A stretch of 64,000 nt of DNA from Struthio camelus (Eukaryota > Chordata > Aves > Struthioniformes > Struthionidae), in assembly GCF_040807025.1 (NCBI RefSeq), contig NC_090954.1:196001-260000 (forward strand), given 5' to 3'. Shown one piece after another: positions 1-12,272 of the stretch; the first letter of the stretch is position 1; the number at the start of each line of letters is the position of its first letter. The translations under genes were made by a program, and so were the position numbers. Under the pieces are notes generated by a model that was given only the letters and a program-made list of their open reading frames with translations, made no database searches and was not told the origin of the DNA.

Positions 1-3000
1 CAGAGTAAACAGTGATCATGAAACACCTGGCTGAACATCAGCAGTCTCCGTTTCATGCTTTCTTGTTGAGAATATACGTGAACTACAGGGTTTAGAGGAT
101 ATGGAAATGCATTGATATTCAGCAATTGACACTGTGGAAACGCAACACCTTTTTCATCCCCTACTATAGGGAAACAGTCAGACCTTGACCCTGCCGTTTC
201 AGTTATTTCTATGCCACTGCCAGTTTTAATTTGACAAAGTTCTGTCTAGCAAAGATCCAGTCAACCTGTATAAAAGAGAATAACACAGTGCAAGAATACA
301 ATCAACCAAAAACAATGTCACAATTCATGGGAAACAGAAATATTTTCCTATCTTCTTAAAACATTCATAAATATCTTCAGCAATGGTTTCATATATTTAA
401 TTAAATGTGACATTTAACCAGTATTTATTGTCTAGTTGTTTTCCCTGCAAATCTTTAAAATATACCTGTCTTTGTTTTTGCACTTGGCAATGTAAATACT
501 TGTTATCTCCAGCTAATTTCTCAGAACCAAACAACAGTTATGCTATGTTACTTTGGCTATGCTACATAGCTAGCGCTATGCTACTTTCAAACACAGCTGC
601 TCTGAGTTAGACTCGAATCAGTAGTAGTCCCCAGTGCTACTGTTAGTTTCTTGAGGCAGTCAGTATCTTCTGGTTTGAGCATGTTCAAATTCTCACATAT
701 TTTCCTTTGAAAAAAAAAAACTTACTAAATATTTCCAAAAGCTATTTCTCGCTAATCAGATAAGTTTCACTTTACATTCAGTATGGTTGAATGAAGTTAA
801 TTCTAAGGGATTGACACATAAGGTTTCACATAAGCTTTCCAGCCTCCTCAGATACCAATATATTACTTTCAGAGAGCACATGACTTCCAAATTAATCTGT
901 TACCAGCTTCGGATAATCTACAGAGAAGACCAGATGCAACATCTGTCTCCAACATATAATGATGTGGATATCATTGCCTAGTGCTAAATTTTTAAGCTGT
1001 ACAGAAAGAGTTCAGGTCTATACCTCTTAGTAGTGGATATGATAATACTCAGTGCTGTACTAGATTAAAATGAGGCTTAACCTTTAAAAAAAAAATGACA
1101 TTTTCCCCATTTTATAGGTAAAAGTCACAATATGGACCGGACACATGAAAGACACAGTATGGACAAATGGACTGCTTATGTTTGCCCTGAAAGTTTTAAA
1201 TTAATTTTGCCATTTTTTTCAGTATGTAGAAAACAGACAGGGAAAAAGAAATTCTTCTTTCTCATTAATGCTGGCTCTTGTTCAAGCTTACCTTCGACAC
1301 TAGAGTCTGCCTGTGTCATATATCAATAAAACAGAGCTGTTTTGCACTTTCTTCTTTAAGATCTACATGGCAAATAATTGGTTTAAAAAGGTCTCTCCTA
1401 TTAATGTATGTTCTCCCTTTAAATTTGGAAGAAACTGAAACTGAGTCAAAGGTTCCTGGGTTTTTGATTCTGGAAGAGTAGCAAGGTGATGAGGCATTTC
1501 CACAAGGTAAACAGAAGAGGCTTTTGTGAACACCATTTCATGGGTCTTTTTTTCGTAGTTGTTGTCTTGTTCTCTTTCAAAAGTCAAAATCAAGGAAAAA
1601 TATTATTTTCTGAGTATGAGCCCATTGTCTTACCTCCCCCCCGCCCCCCCCAAACTGCAATACAAGTAGCATAGTTTAACACTATGTAAGAACCAAGCGA
1701 AAGCCAGAAGATCCTGGCTGTCTCACTGGGGCGCAAAGAGCTCCAGATATCAAAGCAACAATGAAATTGTGGCTATGCAGCCTGGAAAGCAAGCAGTAAA
1801 GAGATTAACATTTGACCAAAGTTAGGTTTGGGCTTTTTTTGCCATGGTAAATAAGATCCAGATAATTCTGCCCTTGGCCACAGCAAATACAAAGCTAGCG
1901 AAAGGAAGGTTCAAGGCACTGCAACTATAGAATAATCTGTTACACAGTAAGTCTTTCTCATGCTTGTGATGAGCAAATTGTTGTCTGCGGCAAGAACAGT
2001 TCATAGCATAACACACTGTAGCTGTAGCTACACTGCATCAAAACTATCCTGAATATTTTTCACCTTAGTTAATATTGTGCTATTTTGGGTTCCTGGGGGG
2101 CTGTGGGATAGAAAACATTAATTTTTGCCCTCTACAAGAGCCATCAGAAAATGATCAGGCTGATGCCCCTGGTGGTGATCTCACTTTTTCTTTTTCCTCT
2201 CCAGACTTGCTCTTGTTTTACACCAAGAATGTGTTGGGGCAAATGGGAGGTTACCTATTTCTGGAGCACTAAATACACATCAGGCCTGGTCTATGGCCTA
2301 CTGTGGGGTTGTGGCAGCAATATAATGTTACTCCTAGAATTCTTGTGAACTGCAGGGCTGGGCAGGAGGAAGAGTTGTTGTTTCTGGGATTTTCTTTTGC
2401 TATATTATTTACTGTAATATTTTACCTTTGAATAATCATGTATGCCATATGATAAATCAAAAATTAATTGAAATCTGATGAACTTCTCACAATTTTACAT
2501 GTTTTGCAGCAATGAATTCCACAAGATCACAGTTACAATTTTAAAACATCCTCTATATTTGCAAAAACTTAATCTTTTCCTCTATCAAAAGAGCAAAAAT
2601 AGTTTTTTTCTTGTTCCCACAGCAAGCCCAAGGAATTCATTTTCATATTATATAAGAGTTTAACAATATCTCCCTTTGTACTTTTAAGTAGTAGCACAGG
2701 ATGTAATACAATGTGGCTGTATCACACTCACTGTGGTAACCTTCACATTTGCATTTCCTGCCTATTATTTTTAGCTGTGCAACTTTAACAGTACCTTCAC
2801 TTTTTTTTCCATTACATTCAATAACATCTTAACTACTTTGAAAAATAAATGTTATAAACATTTTAGTTAGTTGATCACCTGTCCTGCTTCTCAGCAGGTT
2901 ACTGTTCCTGAATGTGTATTATTTCCCTTTCATTAGTTTAAGATTGATCTGCTTACTGTACCAAAAGTTCCAAAATAAAGCATAAATCTTCAAAAGAAAA

Positions 3001-6000
3001 TCTGGAGGCAAAAATGACTTAAGAATACTAAAAGGGAAAACAATCTTTAAGTCTACAGGAAGTTAAAAATCACCATCTCTGCAGAGAAAAACTCCTAGAG
3101 TGGTTAGAAGAATGGTGGACTTCTGGGTTTTACTGACTCCAGCTTTTACAAGCTGAGGGAAGGAGCAGTTTGTAATGCAACTAAAACACAGTACAGACAA
3201 GTCGTCAGCAGCATGGTTTTCCCTCCCTGCCATCCAACACTGAAACAGCCCAAATCTGGATTGTATCCTTATCTCAATCTTGGGTTTGCTTTCGCTCTTC
3301 CACTGCTGAGCGGCAAGAGCTTTTATTCCAAGCAGAGCAAAAATTCTAGAAGAAACCTGACCGAAAGTGAGAGCTCATTGCAGCTTCCTGATTAATATGC
3401 CAGGAGGTCTGTGTGACATTTCTATGGAATGTCTCTGTGCTCTTGGGACTTGATGATTCAGTGCAGAGCTGCTTGGAATTTCTACAAAACTTCAGCCCTC
3501 CACACTTCTCAAATGGCTTCCTTTTACCAGCCTGTCAAGCTAAACTAAAAATAATTACTTTGGGTGCAATAACACAGGGAAGGATGGAAATTTCACAGCA
3601 CAGCATGTTAGGCAGCTCACTAGAAAGAGGAAACTCTGCATTTTCAAAATCAGTTTGAAGTGCCTCTCCCATGTTTAATTCTTTCTTTTTTCTGCAGTCA
3701 AAAAGAAAAAAAATGCCAAGGTTTATGTTGCAACTTTTATATATTTTAGAGAGTAATAATCAAGTTAAAGGAGTATGCGATTAAGAGCTCTGTAAGGTCA
3801 GTTTGATTAAATTTATTCCTTGCTTGTCATAGTCCCATGAAAGAGCAGAGCCTGATACAAGAGCTGTATTTAGAACAGGCAAGTAACTAGCAAAACAGAC
3901 GTACGAAAGAACTGGAAGTCTCATTAGTTAGTATTATAACACAGAATAATTTCAGACGCTGCAGGGTTTGAAGACCAACTTTAGACAACTATGACAAAGT
4001 AAATGCTGTTCAATGGAAAAGATCCCTTTCAAGAAAACTTAATGCCTCATCTCATCCCTCAAAGGCAGAAACTGTCCCCACACACCCACAGACTAAATAG
4101 GTACTAATCTCTGTGTCCTGTATATGAATAAGTGATTCTGCTACAAGCCATCCTTCAAACCACAGCAAAATAGACCGGGGCAAAGATAAAAGAAATCACA
4201 GGATCTACTGGTAAGCTGCAGTCAAGGACCTTAGAAAAGTTTTCCCCATATGAGCTATTTATTTTTAAAAAGCAGTTATAAACATATTTACAAAAGTAAC
4301 TAGAGTGGGGGAGCCAAAGCCCTCTGCATTCAACCCAAAGGAAATGAGAACAGAAAGTGACAGAGCTCACTGCAGGAGAGAGGCCAGCAGCACCCTCACA
4401 GACACTGAGGAAGACACAGCATTGACTTCAAAGCTTTAGTCACAATATAGGCACCTACTGCATAAAAGAAAATGATTTCTGGGAATACTGGGTTGTATAT
4501 ATCTTAGATATGACATAAAATTATATACTTTAAGATCCCTCATGCACAATTTCAGAAGGAAAGGAACACAGCAGTACTTAATTTTATTAAGGACTTTTAC
4601 CATGTTTAATTATACTCCAGAAAATCAAAAATCTGGATATAACACTTACGTTGAGAAAGACCTACAAAGACAACAGAAATGTTATTGAAAAGGAGCCGAG
4701 TATAATATTTGAAAACCTGATATGCTTCAGAGAGTCATTAGTGAGTCATAGATTAAATTCACAAACAATGTAAGTTAAGATTCATTATAAATGCTGTTGA
4801 ATATAGAGAGGAAAGCCAAAGAATCTACTGCATTCATCTAACAGCCAAATTCTTTTTGATTTCAAGGGTACAGGATCATACCATTAGAATGTTAAAGGGC
4901 AATCAGGGTAAGAAATGAATGTAAAAAAAGGGAAAAAAAAAAAATCAACCTGAGGACTATTATTCCAAGAAGAAATAACGTCTTTATTCATCTGGAGAAA
5001 GAAACTAGGAAATAAGATACATGGAGAAGTAAGATCCTGTTAGATCAATATTAGGTATGTATAATGGCAGTAAGAAAATATCGCTGTATGTGATTTTTAT
5101 TTGCATAATCTCACCTGCGGGAGAAGGTCATTCCTCTTTTAAGGAGTCTATGGTCATTACTGTACATTTCTACACAAAAAAGGATTCAGAAACCAAAGGA
5201 TTCTGAGTGTATTTTAAGCAAAGAGATGTAAGGAACTAGGTGTGTAAAGTTTAGTAAAATAGCATCTTCTATATCCAAAAACCCATCGGAGGTGCACAGC
5301 TGCCCAGCAAAAATAATTTGTAGGATAGCAAGGCTCTATAGGAATGATGGTGTCAAGCTAAGGCTAAATGAATAATTTAAATTAAACAATGCATTCATAT
5401 TATTTTGAGCAGTTCTAAACAGATTAAGATTTTCCATACTTCATCATTTCTGATAGCTTGTGCTTAATATCTTCCTCTGAGTTGCTCCTTCAGGGTGGGT
5501 ATTTTCTTCTACCATAGGAGTGTGCCACACTGTGAACAGTGACCTCATTCAACTGATATTTGTTCCTCTTAGTCACTTGCTTGGTTGCACCTACATGATG
5601 ATTGGTAATGTTTTCTTTCCCTGCTTCTGGCTTTTGCCCTCTTGCTGCATGAGGAGCCAAAAAATTACCATAAATCCTGGCTCAGGAGCTAACTCATCTT
5701 CTGAAAAGAATCTGAACTAGTTTGGTGGGACTGTTTCGCCTACCTTACTGCTAAAACCTATATTGAATAAATTCTGTATAAATCGATTAAGGTTATGATT
5801 GCTTTTTTCAGAAAGCTGAGTATGGGCAGCATTTGCAGTATCTTTCACTATGATGATGGTAGAAGCTCCATAGCAACAGCATGTTTGCATTCCATTACTC
5901 CTGTGCTGTCACCTATCAGGAGAACTGATTTGAAATGGATTTGATATATATGATCACAGGCATTTAGTTTGCCTGCTTTCTTGGGAGTTTAGAGTAACAA

Positions 6001-6698
6001 TATTTTTTTGGTATGAAGGACCTGGAAGTTTTGGCCTCTACACCTATAATACACTAATATACAAACACCTGCAAGAGCTGCTTGGAAAGTTTAAACAGAC
6101 ATTCCCCGAAAAATTTCTTCTTTTTTTTTTGTAGAGCCCTTGATCCCAGCCACCCCGCTTTTTTTAATATGTACCCATTTCAAAAGGGTCTTTGCCCACT
6201 TAACACCTTTCAAGCAAAGCTCTACACAAAGGACACAGAAGCGAATCAAAACAAATTGGAAAAAGCAGTCAAATGCCTGGGCTATATTATATGAAATAGA
6301 AAAATTCGTACACATTTTAAGGCTAAAAATGGAACCCTGGATATACCATTATATCCTTGATATTACCACTGTTAGCCAGTGGACTAAGAGGCTCTAAAAT
6401 GAAACTATTTCATTGATCTTTGCCTGTGGCATGGTCCAGCAGAAAGGCCTAGTTTCACATGTCAGACCAAAGGCAGAACCAAAAAATAGATTGTTTAGTC
6501 ACTTCACTGCTTTGTATCCCCATTTTCCCTTTGATCCCTCTCTTACTTAACCAGATGATTTTATGATTTCGAAACAATTCTAATGGTTTCTAGATGCTAT
6601 GAAGAACACAGATTGTCCCCTTTCCAAAAGGTAGGGAAGAGTGTGCCAGCCCAGGAGAGGTATTTGTACCCTCATTACACAGGAAATCGGGCTGATGA
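1..6698. other. Intergenic AT-rich DNA, no gene recognised
   Basis: No reading frame here is longer than about 90 codons and none resembles a known protein; all look like chance frames in AT-rich DNA. No tRNA, rRNA or clear mobile element was recognised. By human synteny this is the space between REEP2 and EGR1, so distal regulatory elements of either gene may lie here, but none can be identified from sequence alone. Confidence 0.6.
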
Positions 6699-6962
6699 GG
6701 AGGAAAAGCGGAGGAAAAGCGGAGGAAAAGCGGAGGAAAAGCGGAGGAAAAGCGGAGGAAAAGCGGAGGAAAAGCGGAGGAAAAGCGGAGGAAAAGCGGA
6801 GGAAAAGCGGAGGAAAAGCGGAGGAAAAGCGGAGGAAAAGCGGAGGAAAAGCGGAGGAAAAGCGGAGGAAAAGCGGAGGAAAAGCGGAGGAAAAGCGGAG
6901 GAAAAGCGGAGGAAAAGCGGAGGAAAAGCGGAGGAAAAGCGGAGGAAAAGCGGAGGAAAAGA
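6699..6962. repeat. 11-bp minisatellite, about 24 copies
   Basis: The unit GGAGGAAAAGC is repeated head to tail. Counting from 6699 gives 23 exact copies, and a 24th at 6952 differs only in its last base. The plus strand is almost pure purine, with one C per unit. The unit has no stop codon in any plus-strand frame, so long spurious frames run through it on both strands (for example 6583-6987 plus and 6580-7041 minus). The lack of divergence between copies suggests recent expansion or homogenisation. It is not a gene. Confidence 0.97.
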
Positions 6963-9177
6963 AAACTGCAGTGGGTCTACATCGTAAACCAGAACCAATG
7001 CTCCTGACCAGATAATAATCTCTGGGAGCCAAAAGGATCAACTCCGCTGCTGTGCTAGCGGACTGAGATGTTTGCTGATCATCTCTAGCCCAGTACCTTC
7101 AAACTCCCAAGTTCAGTACTGCTTTACACTTGAGCCTGCTAGCCCAGGAGGAAAAGAGGTTGAAATTCAAGTGTGCCAGTGTTCTAACAAATACAGCAGT
7201 AGGGACGTGGCTCCAAGTCCAAATCCGTGCAACTCTAATTGCTTCTCTAATCACGTCGCATAAGACAAGTGTTGTTGTGCTATATTTGAGTGTACAATAA
7301 ATACCTGAATATAGACTTGTCCCCTGGGAAAAGTGGGGACATAAAATGTAACAGACATGCAGAGAGCAAAATAACTGTATAATAATTTTGCATATGCCCA
7401 GGAACACAGACAAACATCTTCTATTTACTACATACACGTCTCAGCCTCTCATTGCTGGGCGTGGGAAAGTCATCTATGAGCTGGCTGAAACAGAAGCACC
7501 AGCAAACCCGCCTCCTTCATGAGGACATCCATGGAGGTGGAACACCAGCAGGTCTGACATTCATAGCATTGTCAGTGAAAACCAACAGAAAGGTGGCAGG
7601 GAGAGAAAGGCTATACCTACACAAGAGTCCCAAAGAAAAGCTACAGTCGAAAAGAACAAGCCAGACTGAATTTCAAAGCCAGAAAGGATTACAACTCAAT
7701 CAAAAACAGAGACAGTCTGTTACTGCTGTCAGTAAGTTCCATCTGCAGGACACAGTCCATCAGCTCGAGACCCTGCACTACCCAAAACACCGAGTACAGA
7801 GTTGTCAGAATATGGTTACTGAATTCCTCTCTTATCCCTATCACCACCCCTGTGAGCCCTGACTACTCACTAGCAGGGCTGTTGGAGGACCAACTATTGA
7901 TAACCACAAGACAATTCTTTCCACCGCTCTATTTGCTCTGTTAATATCACATTCTCTCCGAGCCTCTCTGTGCCTGTTGTCTCTATAACACAGGTATTTT
8001 AGTAATCAATTGAGTTCTTGCTACCTGTCCTGCAGAACTGCAATTATTTCCTCATCGGTCTAGACAGCTAGAATACCTAAGCATGAAATATTGATGTTGA
8101 CTAACATGCACCCAAAACCATACAGTCACTGCTCTCCAACACTGTGCATGTAAATTCTTTATACCCTCCCTTCCCCCCAGAAGTTATTTGCAGTTACAAT
8201 TTAGGTCTCTTAGATGAGTAACAGTAATGGTACTCGATTCTATTGTGATCTGTACCTGCAGGAACGAAAGGGCAACCTAAGGATACACTAAAAATCTTAT
8301 CCAGATTGCTTATTTGCACATCGCTTGGGCGTTCCATCCTGAGACACGTCAAATACACTTCTATGTGTTTTGAATTCAGGTTCTCAGTTAACAGCTGGGA
8401 ATTGGCCACAACCTAATTATTGAGAGGAAACAAAGCCTGGACAAACGATTCTTAAAAGTGATCTTGATTTTTAGATGGCAGACACAGTAGGGCTTCGCAT
8501 TACTTTTCATCTCTTTAAACAACAGCGGAGAGGGGGAAAGGCAGAAGACTGTAAAACACAAAAGGAAAATATAAAATAATACAGGTTCACAGCTTGAAAA
8601 GATAACAAAACAGCAGCCTTTTCAAGAAAAATAGTCACAGCTATCAATAAGGAACTAGAGGAAAGAGAGGAAAATTATGTAAACTCAATAGCAAAGAACA
8701 AAAAAGTCATACCTGCAACTAAGCCAATTCTAACAACACATGGAGATTTCAGTTTGAATAATCTGAGGAATTTACCTGTAAAAATACACTGGAAGTAAAA
8801 GCTGAATAAATAACTTCTATAAGCCAAAAAAAAAAAAAAAAAACCATCAATAGCTAAGCCTCTATCAAAGCAGCATTTGCTTAGAGATGCCACCATATCC
8901 TACAACCCCATTATGCTTGGGGGACCACTTTCAAAAGGGACACACACAAAAACAGTACATAATAACTGTAACATTCAAAATCCAATCCTTGGATGATGCG
9001 TTCTTGTCATGACTACAACAATTTTTAGCAAATTGATATAGCCTGAATTGACACAATATAATAAAAAGTTGTTCTGAATACTCTTTAACCCCAGCAAAGG
9101 CGCTGTATTTACAGGCTCAGGCCCCTTATGTCAGGAAGGGGAACTTGGCTGGGAAGGTGCTTCTGCCAGAAATGTCA

Positions 9178-9270
9178 AAGGAAGAAAAAGAACAAGGAAA
9201 AAAAAAAGGAGGGGCAGGGGGAGGGAGACAGAGGGAGAGAGAGGGCGAGGGAGGGAGAGGGAGAAGGGAA
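9178..9270. repeat. Polypurine tract (G/A-rich low complexity)
   Basis: The plus strand is almost entirely A and G over about 90 bases, with a central A-run and many GGG or GGGG blocks. Such tracts can form triplex or G-quadruplex structures in vitro. No gene function is implied. Confidence 0.8.
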
Positions 9271-10707
9271 TTGAGGATTAGCTGCCACCCTGTGGCATGA
9301 AGGCATATCTGCACTGTAGAAGCCTTCTGTATCATACTCGAGGAGAAATAGGAGAGAAACAAGAGGTCCTTTCAAATAGGAAAACATAAACCCGGGAGCA
9401 AAAGAGCAAGATATCAAAGAAATGATATAGCACTTCCTTTAATGGGTCTTCACAAAAGAGAATGTAAAAGGATACTTTGAAAGCGTCTGAGTAACAAACC
9501 AAGCACAACGTGAGATTAGGATGCCTTGGGGTTCCTACATTTAAAACACTAAGCTGCAGCAAGTGGCCAAACCTTTATGACTACCAAAAAGCAATGAGAG
9601 CAACCCCTCTCTCCCCCAGTCATTGAACTCCACCAGGCTTCAGAGCATGGCTAAAAAGCTGCCAGTGTCAGGAAGAGACTTCTCCAATGCGTGTGTTAAT
9701 TCCACGTTGCCCGCTGTTTATCATTATGGACTGAGTAGCATCAAAGGCAGCAGATTGGACTAGCTGAACCAGTTCAGTCTGGGCTGACAATTTCTCTGTC
9801 TTGCCCTTTTCTGAGGTAATGGCCTTAGAGCACTGCAATTGCTCCACTGATCAGTATTACAGTATTCCTGTGTCAAATACGGAACGGTAACAAGAGTTGG
9901 CTTTTACGTGAAGTTTAGAGTCTGTGTAATTCAAGATATTCACTACCTTAAATTAGCAAATTATAGCAGCAAAGAGATAGCCTTCTGCAATTTCCATTCT
10001 GTTCCCCAGATTCCCAATAGGGCCTAGGAAAAATAGAAAGCTTAGAAAACTCTGTAGTTGAGCTTTGGCTAAATTCATATCCCGCACACTCCCCTGTAAA
10101 AGGAACACTGAGTGCAGCTCGTATAGAGACTTTTCATTTGCTCTATGCTGGTTTAGTCTTGAGGCCCCATTCCCACCTCCTTCTAGGATCTTCTTTAGAT
10201 CTTAGGCCTCTGGATTTCTTGTTAATATCACTCTAAATCATTACTAAGAAGTTTTTCCTGTAATGCAGTACATGCTCCTGGGTTCTCAACTGCTTCAGGG
10301 CAAAGCACGCCGTGCAGTTAAGATTTAGCACCTGCATGTAAGTTCAACGTTGTTCATTTAACTGTTTGATCATATGGTGGAAAATAACACATCAACAGAA
10401 ACGCATCAAATTTTTGTTAAAGCCTGACAGTAAAGAGCTTCTGACCCTCTTCCAAACTCTCTTGCTCTTTCCTACAGGAACCTCCTTGTACATCTTGAAC
10501 CTTTTTTTTTTTTTGTCCATAAATTTTCATCTGTGATGGTCCCACATGAGAGGCCTCCTCCTTCTCAACATCACAAAGAATCTCAGACTGTCCCTCTGTG
10601 TGCCTACTAGGATTCCCATATATTTTGGGATGCAAAGTCAATCAATCATGTGCCTCCTGCTGCTTACTGAAAAATGCAGCTAGAGGAAAGAATGTGTCCT
10701 AACGATT

Positions 10708-10728
10708 GGGCGGGGGGGGGGGGGAGGG
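10708..10728. repeat. Poly-G run
   Basis: A run of 13 G (10712-10724) flanked by two short G blocks. Its length is likely unstable, and it is prone to sequencing or assembly error. Confidence 0.85.
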
Positions 10729-12244
10729 AAAAACAGTCAAGACTGACATTAGCACCTAAAATTGTACAACTTCACGATCAGATTGTTTGGAGTAACTGTC
10801 ACAACAAAACCCAAGTTTTAGTGACACCAAAGTCAGGATCTGCAATACCAGATGAAGTTCTCTGGAAAGCCTGTGTCTCTCTGGCCCTAAAAATCTGAAC
10901 TGTTAATGCAAGCACCTTAGTTTTCACCACAATAATAAATTCACTGGCCAGCTGAGCAATCAGAAGGTATCTAAGTCCCACCCCATGACCAGATCATAAG
11001 GCCACATTCCTCCAGTGGGACAGGTGATAGCGCGAAGTTCCTCAGCCAAAAAAACGTTCCCTTCAGAAAAGTCCAGAGGAAACCAGCTGCAGCCCTCTGA
11101 CTCCATAGCAGTCACAGCTCTCTTCTGAGGACGCACCAAAACTTCCTGGGGAATTCCTACTTAAAAGCCAGCTCTCATACCCTGCCTCAAATTCACGCTT
11201 TCATTCTAGGCTATGAGTTTATGTCACTGGTACATTCCCAATGCATCACCACTTCATTCAGATTATTGCTATCCACTCTGCAACAAAAGATCATTACATA
11301 ATTGAACTCAGATTCAAAGTTTCATTTTCTCAACCCCTAATGAAGCCAATGGGAATTAGGCACAAAATCCACTAATAGGAATGTCTGGCATATTCCCTTT
11401 CCCTTCCAAAATAACTTCAGTGAAGCAAACTCTTGTTTTTCTTCCCAAAAAAGCACGAGGCACCTCCCTTGCCCTTGCTGGATTTTAATAACCCTAGGTA
11501 CTGTCTGCCTTATTTTCCTCATCTGGAGATTATTCTACCTCTTGGGGGCCCGAGTCTCCCAATAGATACGTTCTAGGAAAGCCTGCATACTTCCTGCCCC
11601 TCTGATCCATCCGAAGAAGTTGTGTTCTCAACACCTTTCTCCCGTCCATTCCCCCAGAAGTTATTTCAGCAACTGGTATAAAAAAAAATGTTGTGCATTA
11701 AGTGTTTTTTGTTCAGGACAGTACAGAGCTCTCTTCAGCACAAGACTGGATTTTTGGAGACACTCCCTCATCCCACAGCTTGCATCAAGAATTTTCATAT
11801 TTCTTTAACAGAAAGTGGTTTAGGAAGAAAATTGGGTTTGAGGAGTAGCACATCTCGTACATGAGCTGTAAAGGCAATTTAAAATGCCAGTGCCAACAAA
11901 ACAGAGTTTGCAACTCCTACCTCTGTAATAAACTATCTACTCACAGAGCATGAGACTTATCATGGCAGTGCTGAGATTAAGCCACTTGAGTCATTACAGA
12001 CCACTCCAAGAAAACTTTGCAAGTAAACACTGAGTCACTAATTAACTTCCAGCTGACAACAAGGTGTCACTAAGACAGTGTTGCCTAAACTACGCAAACA
12101 GAAATAGTTTTCTGAGTCCGAGTTCCTGAACTTTACTTTTCAATTTGACTGTGCGCAGAATAAGCAGACAGGGAGGAAGCCCACCTGAACAGGACACATT
12201 ATTCCAGTTGCATCATTTGGAAATTAACTGTGGTCTGTAACTTT

Positions 12245-12272
12245 GGGGGGAGGGGGGGCAGAGGGGGGGCAG
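12245..12272 (+). repeat. G-rich tract with G-quadruplex potential
   Basis: Three blocks of six or seven G, separated by A or CAGA, are followed by GG. This fits a G-quadruplex-forming pattern on the plus strand. Confidence 0.75.

Noticed and set aside
6580-7041. Open frames of 107-153 codons through the minisatellite on both strands
   Set aside because: They exist only because the 11-bp unit lacks stop codons; there is no flanking gene structure or similarity.
7452-7862. 136-codon plus-strand frame, a possible small gene
   Set aside because: No recognisable domain, no splice context, no promoter or poly(A) signal that stands out. Could be checked with RNA-seq, but chance is the simplest explanation.
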